The notes: generated by a model from the sequence alone, not told the origin. Shown: positions 1-7,987, counted from the stretch's first letter. The stretch: DNA of 64,000 nucleotides from Sulfopaludibacter sp035606355 (GCA_035606355.1 DATNFO010000012.1:62001-126000), one strand, 5' to 3'. Numbers and translations are program-made.

Positions 1-1077
1 CTCCTTCGGGAGCGCCGCTCCATCCATGATCGTGAGGGTGGCGCCTCGTGCCTCCAGCACCGGACGCGAATGCACGTCCCAGCGGATCAGCAACTGACCG
101 GTACCCGAATCGGTCGCGGCCAGGCCCATGTCAGCGGGCGCCGCCGATTCCACGGAGCCCTCCAGGAAGGAGACGGTATGCGGAACCCAGAGCTTCCGCG
201 TTTGAAATGCCGCGGCTCCGATCGCGACACCAAGCGAGATCGCCAGCAGGGTCTTCCACCAGACGCCGGTCCGGTGCTCGATGTGGGCGAACACGGGCGC
301 AGGCAATTCAACGGGGGGAGCCGCTTCCTGCGGCGGTTCTGACGGCGTCTCGACCGCAGCCGCAGTTTGGGCGGATGGCTCGGGCTCGGGGGCGGCGATC
401 GCCTGTGCGGCGGCAGAGCCCGCGCCATCCTCCTTCAACGCTGCAATTTCGATGATGTCGCCGCTCGGCTCCTTCGGCATGCGGCGCTCCACCCGGCGAT
501 CGTGCGGTGCGGGTCTGGCGCCATCCGCGGCCGGGATGGTCCGCATCGGCTGCGGATCCAGCGTGAACTCCTGCAGCGTCGCCGCGCAATCCATGGTGTT
601 GTCGGGTTTGCGGAAAAAGAATCCGCAGCGCATCGGCTGAAATGTGTGCGGCTTCAGCACGAGGGCGACTTGCCACGGCTCGGGGAAGAAGCGGGCGTGG
701 ACGGCCTGATCCGTATCGGAAAGGAAGATCTCACTGCGAGTATGGGAGTGATACCAGCCAACCACCTCGAGTTGGCCGTCGCGCGCCTGGGCCAGCAATT
801 CGGTCAGCCGCTTTTCATCAGGCGGAGAGAGATTGAAGGAAGGCCCGAAGGCGTGCTCGCACTCCAGCGCCAGATAGTCGAGAATGGAAACCCGGCCGGC
901 CGCGTGTTTTCCCAGCAGCACCCCGCCGATCTCGGCGCCGCCGCGCGGCAGCGAGAAGAAAGCGTCCATCACCGCGAGCCGTATGTCGTCGAGTGCTCGC
1001 AGCGAGTATTCGATGGTGAATGGACACTGCGGAACGCTCCATGCGCGAGTGGCGCTTTCCGCCTGGCTTTCGATCAT
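1..1077 (-). CDS. Membrane-anchored JAMM/MPN-domain metallopeptidase (C-terminus cut by window edge)
   Basis: An open frame runs from ATG at 1077 off the left edge, so 359 N-terminal residues are visible and the stop is not. The N-terminal domain carries the complete JAMM zinc signature: Glu49 in GGAEIGG, then His110-Ser-His112, seven residues, Ser120, two residues, Asp123. JAMM/MPN+ proteins are zinc isopeptidases or peptidases (RPN11, RadC-like and bacterial Mov34 families). Residues about 180-265 form a Pro/Ala/Glu-rich linker, then a hydrophobic helix at about 273-291 and a further domain. By the positive-inside rule (ERR/KE-rich linker) the JAMM domain is probably cytoplasmic and the tail periplasmic. 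A purine-rich AGGAATAGGAACC precedes the start. It is divergent from the GAF gene, with 83 bp between the starts. The substrate is unknown. Confidence 0.85.
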   Translation of the reverse strand, partial: MIESQAESATRAWSVPQCPFTIEYSLRALDDIRLAVMDAFFSLPRGGAEIGGVLLGKHAAGRVSILDYLALECEHAFGPSFNLSPPDEKRLTELLAQARDGQLEVVGWYHSHTRSEIFLSDTDQAVHARFFPEPWQVALVLKPHTFQPMRCGFFFRKPDNTMDCAATLQEFTLDPQPMRTIPAADGARPAPHDRRVERRMPKEPSGDIIEIAALKEDGAGSAAAQAIAAPEPEPSAQTAAAVETPSEPPQEAAPPVELPAPVFAHIEHRTGVWWKTLLAISLGVAIGAAAFQTRKLWVPHTVSFLEGSVESAAPADMGLAATDSGTGQLLIRWDVHSRPVLEARGATLTIMDGAALPKE

Positions 1078-1149
1078 CAGGGTTCCTATTCCTATTGATT
1101 GTAGGCGATTGTATCGCGTCTTCGCCCCGTTCCGTCACTCACCCCCGGC

Positions 1150-1155
1150 TATAAT
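1150..1155 (+). promoter_or_regulatory. Perfect -10 hexamer 5 nt before the GAF gene start
   Basis: TATAAT ends 5 nt before the GTG at 1161. No Shine-Dalgarno lies between, so the transcript is predicted to be leaderless or to begin inside the start codon region. No convincing -35 is seen. Confidence 0.5.
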
Positions 1156-1160
1156 GAAGT

Positions 1161-1757
1161 GTGGCCAAAGCTAAGGATCTGGAGTTGCGCCTGGAGCGCA
1201 CGGAGGAAGAACTCCGTATGTTCCAGAAGATCAGCCGCTTCATGGTGCGCGACCTCAGTCTGCCGGACATCCTGCAAGGCGTCGTTTCCCTGGTAGTTGA
1301 ATACACTCATTGCGATTCCTGCCTCGTCTACCTGCTCGATGATAAGGACCTGGTGCTCTGCGCGTCCAATACGCCCCACGCTTCGACGATCGGGAAGGTG
1401 CGGCTCAAGTGGAGCGAAGGGCTTACCGGCTGGGTGGCGCGGGAGCGGAAACTTCTGGCCATATCGCGCGAGGCGTACAAAGATCCGCGATTCAAAACCT
1501 TCGGCGAACTGCCCGAGGACAGCTTCGAAGCGTTTCTTTCGGCGCCGATCATTGCGCGCAACAAGGTGATAGGCGTCATCAACGTGCAGCACCGTCTGCC
1601 GCACCAGCACAGCGGCAGCGAAATGGAAGTGGTTACGACAGTGGGTGAACAGATCGGCTGCGTGCTGGTGCTCGCCCGTATGTCGGCATCGGCTGTGGAG
1701 AGCGCGAACCATGTGGAACTTGTGCTTTCTTCCGGCCCCGTGCCGATGAAACAATAG
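1161..1757 (+). CDS. GAF-domain protein
   Basis: A 198-residue soluble protein starting at GTG. Residues 1-30 are charged and helical with coiled-coil character (LELRLERTEEELRMFQ). The rest is a single GAF domain, with the typical ending IGVINVQHRLPHQHSGSEME followed by the last helix. GAF domains bind small ligands (cyclic nucleotides, tetrapyrroles, haem, 2-oxoacids) or act as dimerisation modules. No output domain is fused, so this may be a stand-alone sensor or a partner of another protein. The upstream TATAAT and absent Shine-Dalgarno suggest a leaderless mRNA. The next gene follows after 6 nt, so the two are probably co-transcribed. The ligand cannot be read from sequence. Confidence 0.8.
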   Translation: MAKAKDLELRLERTEEELRMFQKISRFMVRDLSLPDILQGVVSLVVEYTHCDSCLVYLLDDKDLVLCASNTPHASTIGKVRLKWSEGLTGWVARERKLLAISREAYKDPRFKTFGELPEDSFEAFLSAPIIARNKVIGVINVQHRLPHQHSGSEMEVVTTVGEQIGCVLVLARMSASAVESANHVELVLSSGPVPMKQ

Positions 1758-1763
1758 AACGCC

Positions 1764-2864
1764 ATGTCGCGAGGCGCTATTGCCCTACTTGCGCTGATCT
1801 CCGCGCTGCCGCTCGCCGCCCAGCGGTGGCAGATGCAATACTTCTACGACGAGAACAAGAGTTCAATGGTGATTGCCGACCTGAAGTTCCCGTCGGCGCG
1901 GAGAGGCATCGCAGTCGGCTACATCCAGCGCGGCACACGCCAGGAGCCGACCAGCCTGGTGACCAGCGATGGCGGCGCTCACTGGCGCACGGTCGCGGTG
2001 AAGGAGTTGCCCTACTCTCTGTTTTTTCTGAACGAATCCACCGGTTGGATGGTGACGAGTAAGGGAATCTGGCGCACCGACGAGACCGGCAACACCTGGA
2101 CCAAGCTTGGCAAGACCCCGACGCCGGTGGTGCGCGTCTACTTCATCGACGAGAAGACCGGCTGGGCCGTCGGGCCGCGGAAAGCCGTCTATCAGACGGA
2201 GGATGGCGGAGTGCACTGGTCCAAGCTCGCAGCCGCCGCGGAGCCGCCCGGCGATCCGCTGTACAGCGCCTATACGTGGGTGGCGTTTGCCAGTCCGAAG
2301 CTGGGCCTGATTTCGGGATTCAACCAGCCGCCGCGCCGCACGTTCGGAGAAGAACGCCCAGTGTGGCTGGACCCTGAGGCAGCGGCGAGACGCCGGGAGT
2401 TGCCGCACCTCAACTACACGCTTTTCACTCGCGATGGCGGCAAAACGTGGCACGCCAGCTCGAGCTCTCTGTTCGGGGAGACGACGAAAGTCTACTTCGC
2501 CGCGGACGGCAACGGCCTGGGACTGGTGGAATTCGGCAATGCCGCGGATTGGGCATCGGAAATTTACAAGATCGATTGGCACACCGGCAACAGCACCACA
2601 GTTTATCGCGACCACCACTTTTCCGTCTCGGATATGTGGATCGCGCCGGGCGGCACAGCGTACCTTGCGGGCGACATCGCGCCCGGCCGCGTACGCGATC
2701 TCGTGCCGGGCAAAGTGCAGGTGCTGGTGAGCAATAATTTCAAGGACTGGAAGTCGATGCCGGTGGATTATCGTGCCAGCGGAACACGCGTGGTGCTCGC
2801 GGTGGCGGGAGACGATATGTGGCTCGCCACCGACGGCGGCATGATTCTCAAACTGGTGAAGTAA
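1764..2864 (+). CDS. Secreted Ycf48-like / BNR-repeat beta-propeller protein
   Basis: A 366-residue protein with a signal peptide (MSRGAIALLALISALPLAAQ) followed by propeller repeats. Each repeat pairs a GWAVG-like strand with a downstream DGG-x-x-W turn: SDGGAHWRTV, TDETGNTWTKLG, TEDGGVHWSKL, TRDGGKTWHAS. This is the repeat pattern of the Ycf48/HCF136 photosystem II assembly family and of sialidase-like BNR proteins, which are abundant as exported proteins of unknown role in Acidobacteriota. A photosynthetic role is not implied. It lies 6 nt after the GAF gene and is probably translated from the same mRNA. Function unknown; the propeller fold and export are well supported. Confidence 0.82.
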   Translation: MSRGAIALLALISALPLAAQRWQMQYFYDENKSSMVIADLKFPSARRGIAVGYIQRGTRQEPTSLVTSDGGAHWRTVAVKELPYSLFFLNESTGWMVTSKGIWRTDETGNTWTKLGKTPTPVVRVYFIDEKTGWAVGPRKAVYQTEDGGVHWSKLAAAAEPPGDPLYSAYTWVAFASPKLGLISGFNQPPRRTFGEERPVWLDPEAAARRRELPHLNYTLFTRDGGKTWHASSSSLFGETTKVYFAADGNGLGLVEFGNAADWASEIYKIDWHTGNSTTVYRDHHFSVSDMWIAPGGTAYLAGDIAPGRVRDLVPGKVQVLVSNNFKDWKSMPVDYRASGTRVVLAVAGDDMWLATDGGMILKLVK

Positions 2865-2979
2865 CAATCCCGAAACGCCCTGTTTTATCCACAGGAAATG
2901 CACGTTCGCCCCGTGGCAAGTTGCTGATTTCAGGCGGATAGAAAGCTGAGGATTTCACCGTGGACGCATCACAATATCG

Positions 2980-3008
2980 TTGACCCGAAATGCGGCCGGG
3001 CGCATAGT
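2980..3008 (+). promoter_or_regulatory. Sigma-70-type promoter of the candidate structured RNA
   Basis: TTGACC at 2980-2985 and CATAGT at 3003-3008 are separated by exactly 17 nt. The predicted start of transcription, about 3014-3016, falls at the 5' strand of a 15-bp long-range helix. No coding start follows within a usable distance. Confidence 0.6.
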
Positions 3009-3013
3009 GAAGA

Positions 3014-3485
3014 AGGTTCCAAGAGGTTTGAGAAGCAGCAAGCCCGGCGGAAACGTAGCGGACCAGGAACGATGATCCGCAGCCATAACTAGCGATAGAG
3101 ACCGGCTGCGGGGAGCGAGAGGAGATCGGGCGCATTCGCAAGGGCGGACCGAGGGACGGCTAACCCCGTTCCAGGAGCTGGCCGATTGATTTGGCAACGG
3201 GCCTGACGCATTGATTCCGACGGCTGATACCCGGCGGCGGAGCGAAAAGGTGGACCGGGCCGGGGCTTCGGCAAGCAAGGTGGTGACGTAGTAATATCAG
3301 CCGCCGGTCCCGTTTTCGGAAGTGCTGCGGGTAGCCGCGAAGCATCGATCCGGCAGGAAGAGAAATCATCCGGCCGGGGAGCAGAGCGGCGAACAGCCCG
3401 GCAGCCGGAAACGCCAGAGCTCAATGCCGTGCATGCCGGCGGTGAGCGAGGTTGCAGCTCAGGTCACTTGGAACCTTTTTCTTTT
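3014..3485 (+). ncRNA. Candidate large structured non-coding RNA, about 470 nt, unrecognised
   Basis: No credible protein lies here, but the stretch has RNA-like architecture. A closing helix pairs 3009-3023 with 3467-3481 (15 bp, one G-U; the first few bases may precede the transcript start) and runs into a T-rich tract (3476-3485). Internal perfect stems include 3077-3084/3104-3111 (8 bp), 3153-3159/3166-3172 (one G-U), and 3221-3229/3295-3303 (9 bp). Positions 3252-3258 pair with 3304-3310, giving an H-type pseudoknot whose two 3' strands abut. Purine-rich GGAAAC loops and the promoter at 2980-3008 favour the plus strand. I found no RNase P, tmRNA, SRP or 6S hallmarks. It could be a known Rfam class I do not recognise, or a new one. 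Confidence 0.55.
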
Positions 3486-3548
3486 TGGGGCGAAGGCCGC
3501 GCTCCGCGAGGCACGACAGGAAAGATTCCTGCCGTCACGTCGAGCCGG

Positions 3549-4418
3549 TCACACCTTCGCGCTCTTGTGCTCTTCCACATACCGGTGGAGGAAAGTCGAG
3601 AACGCCGCCTGCAGTTTCTCGCGCGTGTGGCTTCCCTGCTTCAACTTTTTACCTTCCACCTCCAGTACGGGCAGCAGATCGCGCGTTGTCGAGGTAATGA
3701 AGACCTCGTCGGCCGCTTCCAGTTCGTCCGGCGTGATCGCCTTTTCGCCGACGGGAACGCCGGGCACCTTCACTTCATCGCAGAGCAACACTTCGCGCGT
3801 GATGCCCGGCAGGCAGCCTGAGTTCAGCGGCGGAGTCCACACCTGGCTGCCCTGCGCAATGAAGATGTTGGCGGAGGTGCACTCGGCGACCTCGCCTCGC
3901 TCGTTCAGCAGAATCACCTCATCGAAGCCACGCTGTTGCGCCGTCTCTAACCACGTCAGGTTCATCGCCCACGATAGAATCTTGGTGCCTGCGAACGGAC
4001 AGGCGGCATCGCGGCCATTGCGCTGATAGGCGAGCCGCACCCCGTGACCCCAGTCTTTCGAATCGGCGGTCAGCGCGACCAGGTCGCTCTCGCGGCCGTT
4101 GGACGGGCCTGCCCACATCCCGCCGCCGTTTCGCACGATCGCCAGGCGTAGGGTCGAGTTTTGCGCTCCGTTGGCTTCCACCAGTTCGAGCAGTTTGTGG
4201 CGGACGCGCTCGGGATCCTGCGGCAGAGCCACATGGAAGGCTTTGGCGTCACGCTGTATGCGCGCCCAGTGGCGCTCGAAGGCGAACAGCACGCCATCGG
4301 CGACGCGGAGCGTGCTGAACACGCCCCAGCCGGAAAGCAGCCCGACTTGCCCCGGCGCCAGCACGCAATCCGATGCATTTACGATCGTGTCGTTGTGAAG
4401 AATGTGTCGGTGGAGCAC
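3549..4418 (-). CDS. PLP-dependent class IV aminotransferase (branched-chain aminotransferase / aminodeoxychorismate lyase family)
   Basis: A 289-residue fold-type IV PLP enzyme. Lys146 in GTKILSW is the predicted Schiff-base lysine. Glu179 in NERGEVAECTSANIF binds the cofactor ring, and PGITRE is the conserved phosphate-binding turn. The family covers branched-chain and D-amino acid aminotransferases and 4-amino-4-deoxychorismate lyase (PabC), and the sequence alone does not separate these. The GTG start lies 9 nt after the stop of the HipA-like kinase gene on the same strand, so the pair is probably co-transcribed. An ATG a few bases upstream is out of frame. Confidence 0.82.
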   Translation of the reverse strand: MLHRHILHNDTIVNASDCVLAPGQVGLLSGWGVFSTLRVADGVLFAFERHWARIQRDAKAFHVALPQDPERVRHKLLELVEANGAQNSTLRLAIVRNGGGMWAGPSNGRESDLVALTADSKDWGHGVRLAYQRNGRDAACPFAGTKILSWAMNLTWLETAQQRGFDEVILLNERGEVAECTSANIFIAQGSQVWTPPLNSGCLPGITREVLLCDEVKVPGVPVGEKAITPDELEAADEVFITSTTRDLLPVLEVEGKKLKQGSHTREKLQAAFSTFLHRYVEEHKSAKV

Positions 4419-4427
4419 TCGCTCATT

Positions 4428-5249
4428 TTAACGCGGCGGCCAGTGGGCGAAGGGATTGCTTCGCGTCTGAGCCGTTGCGGCGATCAGTTCCGGCAGCCGT
4501 TTGCGGCGGTCCCACAATCGTTCCAGGAGCCGTTCGAGCTCTTCCTCTTCGCCTTCCAGCCAGGCGGGAGGCACGCGCTTCCAAGCGGCGTCCACGATTT
4601 CCGGAGGCATGTTCCTTACCTGGTCCAGCCACGGCTGAAAATCGTCGAGCCCATGCACGCCGTCGTAGACGATGCGGCGCGCATAAAGGCCTTGCAGGGG
4701 CGATTCCGGAAAATCCCAGTTCGGACCGTTGAACGCATACCCGTGGTCGATCATACGGGCGACGAAATCGGCACGCCCTCCGGCGCCGCGCCGAACCATG
4801 GCGCGATGGAAAACGCTCTGCCGCCCGTCGGCATTGCCGGCCCACTTGTCGAATACGAGGATCGCGCGAAATTCTTCGAGGTTCGCCACTTTTTCCAGCA
4901 GCGCATCGGGCAGAAAGTCGTAAACGGCGAGGCGCGCGGGGTCCCCGGGATATTGTGAGCCGAAGTGCCAGCCGGGTTCGACAGGGACGGTCCGGCTGCC
5001 GAGCGTCAGGTGAACCTCCGGATTAGCGGCGAGAAACGCAGCGGGCACGTCGACCACGGCGGCCTCCGGAACCGAGATTTTCAGGTATTGCAGGAATGCG
5101 GCGGAGAGCAGTTCGTTGACGAGGATGCGGCGATGCTGAGGGTTGTTGCGGAACTTGACCACGTACCAGTTACGGTCATCTGCCTCCAGCAGATGCGACT
5201 GGGCGCCCCCTCTCATTTTTCGCACATGCCGGAGTGCCGTGAGCGGCAT
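4428..5249 (-). CDS. HipA-like kinase-fold protein
   Basis: About 273 residues from the ATG at 5249; the frame is open further upstream, but that extension is low-complexity and overlaps the divergent promoter region. Features of the compact HipA-like (HipA_2-type) family are visible: the N-terminal GGAQSHLLEADDRNWYVVKF strand-turn-strand, a central DKWAGNADGRQSVF segment resembling a catalytic D-x-x-x-x-N loop, and MIDHGYAF with the metal-binding Asp. HipA proteins are Ser/Thr kinases best known as toxins, but this stand-alone form lacks a HipB antitoxin neighbour, so a toxin-antitoxin role is not supported. It is followed by the aminotransferase gene and is divergent from a small ORF. Confidence 0.72.
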   Translation of the reverse strand: MPLTALRHVRKMRGGAQSHLLEADDRNWYVVKFRNNPQHRRILVNELLSAAFLQYLKISVPEAAVVDVPAAFLAANPEVHLTLGSRTVPVEPGWHFGSQYPGDPARLAVYDFLPDALLEKVANLEEFRAILVFDKWAGNADGRQSVFHRAMVRRGAGGRADFVARMIDHGYAFNGPNWDFPESPLQGLYARRIVYDGVHGLDDFQPWLDQVRNMPPEIVDAAWKRVPPAWLEGEEEELERLLERLWDRRKRLPELIAATAQTRSNPFAHWPPR

Positions 5250-5306
5250 TTGAAAGAAAATGCAGTAATCTAGAGTTGTATTATCACACGGAGGCAATGA
5301 GCGCAG

Positions 5307-5561
5307 ATGGCGGAACCAGGACCGATCTCGAAAGTCGAAGAAGCAGCAACACCCACGCCGCCCACCGGCGGAGGCCGCAGCAAAGACGAAGTTGCACTGG
5401 AGTTGATGCGATTCATCGCCGTGACTACCGGATACGGAAAGTCGTCGCAGGGATCGGGGGCGGGGTTCTCGGCCAAGCCGTCCACGCGATCGCCCGAGGA
5501 GCAAGCCGAAGCGCTGCTCGAACTCTTCGCGCGATGCCGGCGCGCAGTCACCACCGAGTAA
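5307..5561 (+). CDS. Small protein of unknown function
   Basis: An 84-residue ORF. Residues 1-24 are a Pro/Thr-rich disordered tail. The remainder (KDEVALELMRFIAVTTGYGK, then SPEEQAEALLELFARCRRAV) is predicted as two amphipathic helices joined by a Gly/Ser linker. A strong GGAGG at 5290-5294 lies 12 nt upstream of this ATG; a nearer ATG at 5298 is in a different frame that encodes an implausible Arg/His-rich product. A -10-like TATTAT at 5279-5284 precedes it. It has no catalytic motif. Function unknown. Confidence 0.6.
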   Translation: MAEPGPISKVEEAATPTPPTGGGRSKDEVALELMRFIAVTTGYGKSSQGSGAGFSAKPSTRSPEEQAEALLELFARCRRAVTTE

Positions 5562-5568
5562 AGGGGAA

Positions 5569-5592
5569 GGGCGGCCCCAGGCGGGACCGCCC
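5569..5592. terminator. Hairpin between convergent genes
   Basis: GGGCGG (5569-5574) pairs with CCGCCC (5587-5592) in the 39-nt gap between two convergent stop codons. There is no T-run on either side, so terminator activity is uncertain. Confidence 0.3.
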
Positions 5593-5600
5593 GGACGGAC

Positions 5601-6176
5601 TTAGCGGCGACCGCCCTTCTTAGCGGGAGCCTTCTTAGCGGAGGCTTTTTTCGCGGGAGCCTTTTTCGCGGCGGACTTCTTGGCCGGCGCTTTCTTCGCA
5701 GCCTTCTTTCCCGGAGCCTTTTTTGCGGCCTTCTTCGCAGGAGCCTTCTTGGCAGCCTTCTTAGCCGCACCTTTCTTCGCGGCAGCTTTCTTGGCCGGAG
5801 CTTTCTTCGCCGGAGCTTTCTTGGCCGGAGCTTTCTTCGCGGCCTTTTTGGCGGGAGCCTTCTTCGCCGCCTGTTTCTTGGCGGGCGCGGCCTTCTTCGC
5901 CGGGGCCTTCTTGGCAGAGGAAGCTTTCTTCACCGGCTTCTTGGGAGCGGGCGCTTCCGCGGATTGGGACGTTTCGGACGTTTCGGAACTGCCGCTTGTT
6001 GCCGGCTGAACTACCGGAGAGCCTTCAGGCGTTTCCTCATCCTCGTCTTCATCGTCTTCCTCGTCTTCGTATTCGTCGAGCTTGGAGTTCATCTCGCCAT
6101 GCTCTTCGTCTTCGTAATCGGGAAAGTCTTCCATTTCTTCTTCGTCTTTCAACACGAATTTCGAGCTATCAAACAT
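5601..6176 (-). CDS. Histone H1-like protein with acidic N-terminus and KKAPAKKA-type repeats
   Basis: 191 residues in two opposite halves. Residues 1-52 are strongly acidic (EDEEDDEDEDEE). Residues about 78-191 are almost entirely Lys, Ala and Pro in imperfect AKKAPAKK units, ending GGRR. The basic half resembles histone H1 C-terminal tails and bacterial AlgP/HctB-like proteins, which bind DNA without sequence specificity. Related Lys-rich proteins occur widely in Acidobacteriota. The acidic half may shield the basic tail or bind a partner; this is inference. A clear AGGAGG precedes the ATG. The repeats make slippage-driven length variation likely. Confidence 0.75.
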   Translation of the reverse strand: MFDSSKFVLKDEEEMEDFPDYEDEEHGEMNSKLDEYEDEEDDEDEDEETPEGSPVVQPATSGSSETSETSQSAEAPAPKKPVKKASSAKKAPAKKAAPAKKQAAKKAPAKKAAKKAPAKKAPAKKAPAKKAAAKKGAAKKAAKKAPAKKAAKKAPGKKAAKKAPAKKSAAKKAPAKKASAKKAPAKKGGRR

Positions 6177-6283
6177 TAAGCAAGCCTCCTGTAGTCAGGG
6201 CACAATCACCCATAGAATACCCCTTTTTTGCAGTGAGGCAATAGCGAAAATGTCGGAGCGATGAAGGAAAGTGAACGGGAGAG

Positions 6284-7987
6284 TTAGCGCGCCACGCTAT
6301 TGTGAGCTACGATCACCGGCTTGGAGTCGGGCTTTACCACAGTGGCGCGACGCTGCGGCGATGCCTTCCCTTTTACGGTGTGGTGCGGTGCGGCCACTCT
6401 GCGAACGGGCGCTCCACTTGTGCGCGCGCGAGCCGTCGTGGCGCGGTGCGCAGGGGCCGGAGGTGCTTCTTTGTGGAGAGCGGCAGGAATCACAATGCGG
6501 TCGCCCGGAGCGGCGTCGCCCGACTGGAGATTATTGGCGGAGGTGAGGGTCGCGAGGGAAACGCCATAGCGCTTCGCGACACTGGCCAGCGTTTCGCCGG
6601 ATTCCATACGATGGATGCGCCACGAATCGCGGTGCCCTTCCGGAATGAGCTGCAGGGCAGCGACGAACTGCGTGCCCGTGCCCTTCGGTACGTGAAGCGA
6701 GAAATTCTCGGGGACGATGTTCTTCAATACCGCGGGGTTCAGATTAGCCACTTCAGGCAGCGGGGTATCGAGGATATCGGAAACCAGCGTGAGGCTGGTA
6801 GGCGCGGAGATCTCCACCGTGTCGTATTCCAGGGTCGGATCCATCTGGATGTTGTCGAGGCCGTACTCCGCCGCGTTCTTTTCCATAATGGTCATGGCGA
6901 GGATGATCGGCACGTAATTCGTGGTCTCGGCCGGCAATGCGCCCTTGGCGCGGAGTTCCCAGAAGTCCGCGTAGCCCGTGTGCTCGACCGCCTTTTCCAC
7001 CGATCCCGGCCCGCAATTGTAGGCGGCGATTGCCAGATACCAGTCGCCGAATTCGTTATAGAGATCGTGCAGGTGGCGGGCGGCAGCGCGGGTCGCTTTT
7101 TCGGGATCCATGCGCTCATCGGTGTAGCGGGTCTGGTTCAGGCCGTACTGCTGGCCGCGCCAGGTGAGGAACTGCCACATGCCGCCGGCGTGAGCCCTGG
7201 ACATGGCGCGCGGCATGAAGCCGCTCTCCGCCTGAGCGAGGTGGAGCAACTCCTGCGGAACGCCTTCCTCATCCAGAATGCGGGACACCATCGCGCGATA
7301 CTTCCCGGATCGCTCCGTGGCGGCTACCAGCGTACGGTGGCCGCGATTCGAAAAATAATTAATGTAGCCGAGGACGGCGTCGTTGACCGAGAGAGGGAGT
7401 TGTGAGGTAGTGGCGGAGACCTGCTCCCGGACTTTGTCCTTCAGTCTCGGGTCCACAGGGAACGTCATTTGGAGGATGTCTTCGAGGGGAGCCTTTTCGA
7501 ACTTGCCCTCTTCCACGTTCGCGCCCGCGCCCATTCCGGCCACATCGAAACGGTGGATGGAGTCCACCATTTCGTCCAGCCTGCGGTCATACTCCATTCG
7601 ATCCTGCGGATTCTGCGTGGCGGCATCGAGCAGAAGATCGACAGCCATGTCGAATTCGCGCCGCGCGTTGACGACATCTTTCGATTGGTAGAATTTTTTT
7701 CCGGTCTCAAACCGGCGGTCTGCGCGCTGGGCGAGCGCGTCGCCTTTCAATCGGCGTTCATCAATGGGAGGCGCGGCAAGGAAGGTGGCGGGGGCATCTT
7801 TCAGATACAAATTGGGTTGCACGACGACCGTAGGAGGTTCGGGGTCATCGCCGGCGGGAAGGGTTGCAGGAGTGGGAGGAAGGAAGAAATTTTGGAATCT
7901 TGCTTGCTGATTGAAACCGCATCCGGAGGTTACGGTTGCCACGGTAATTGAGAAAACGGAGAAGAATGTCTTAGTTCGAAAGTCCAT
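6284..7987 (-). CDS. MltD-like membrane-bound lytic transglycosylase (lipoprotein, SLT + LysM)
   Basis: 567 residues from ATG 7987 (an in-frame TTG lies one codon upstream). The N-terminal signal ends in the lipobox VTSGC, so it is a probable lipoprotein. The SLT domain spans about 235-370: the catalytic Glu sits in AQAESGF, followed by GGMWQF and the family hallmark AIAAYNCGPGSV. A single LysM repeat (SGETLASVAKRYGVS) at about 458-502 binds peptidoglycan, and the last 65 residues are basic. MltD-type enzymes cleave the MurNAc-GlcNAc bond with 1,6-anhydro formation. MltD of E. coli has two LysM modules; only one is clear here. GAGG lies 8 nt before the ATG. Confidence 0.9.
   Translation of the reverse strand: MDFRTKTFFSVFSITVATVTSGCGFNQQARFQNFFLPPTPATLPAGDDPEPPTVVVQPNLYLKDAPATFLAAPPIDERRLKGDALAQRADRRFETGKKFYQSKDVVNARREFDMAVDLLLDAATQNPQDRMEYDRRLDEMVDSIHRFDVAGMGAGANVEEGKFEKAPLEDILQMTFPVDPRLKDKVREQVSATTSQLPLSVNDAVLGYINYFSNRGHRTLVAATERSGKYRAMVSRILDEEGVPQELLHLAQAESGFMPRAMSRAHAGGMWQFLTWRGQQYGLNQTRYTDERMDPEKATRAAARHLHDLYNEFGDWYLAIAAYNCGPGSVEKAVEHTGYADFWELRAKGALPAETTNYVPIILAMTIMEKNAAEYGLDNIQMDPTLEYDTVEISAPTSLTLVSDILDTPLPEVANLNPAVLKNIVPENFSLHVPKGTGTQFVAALQLIPEGHRDSWRIHRMESGETLASVAKRYGVSLATLTSANNLQSGDAAPGDRIVIPAALHKEAPPAPAHRATTARARTSGAPVRRVAAPHHTVKGKASPQRRATVVKPDSKPVIVAHNSVAR

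Noticed and set aside
367..1098. A plus-strand open frame of 243 codons
   Set aside because: It is the shadow of the JAMM gene, whose zinc motif and membrane helix are on the minus strand.
2885..2893. TTATCCACA, a perfect DnaA box
   Set aside because: It is single, with no further boxes, AT-rich unwinding region or dnaA/dnaN neighbour, so it is not evidence of an origin.
3585..3605. GAGGAAAGTC, the core of the RNase P RNA conserved region
   Set aside because: It lies inside the aminotransferase gene, and the other conserved RNase P blocks are missing.
3322..4026. A plus-strand open frame of 234 codons across the RNA candidate and the aminotransferase
   Set aside because: It is antisense to a well-supported enzyme gene and has no recognisable protein features.
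4428..5249. HipA-like gene and neighbour as a toxin-antitoxin pair
   Set aside because: No HipB-like helix-turn-helix gene is next to it; the co-transcribed gene is an aminotransferase.
5601..6176. The KKAPAKKA repeats as a DNA-level satellite or CRISPR-like array
   Set aside because: The period is short and irregular and follows the protein repeat; there are no spacers.
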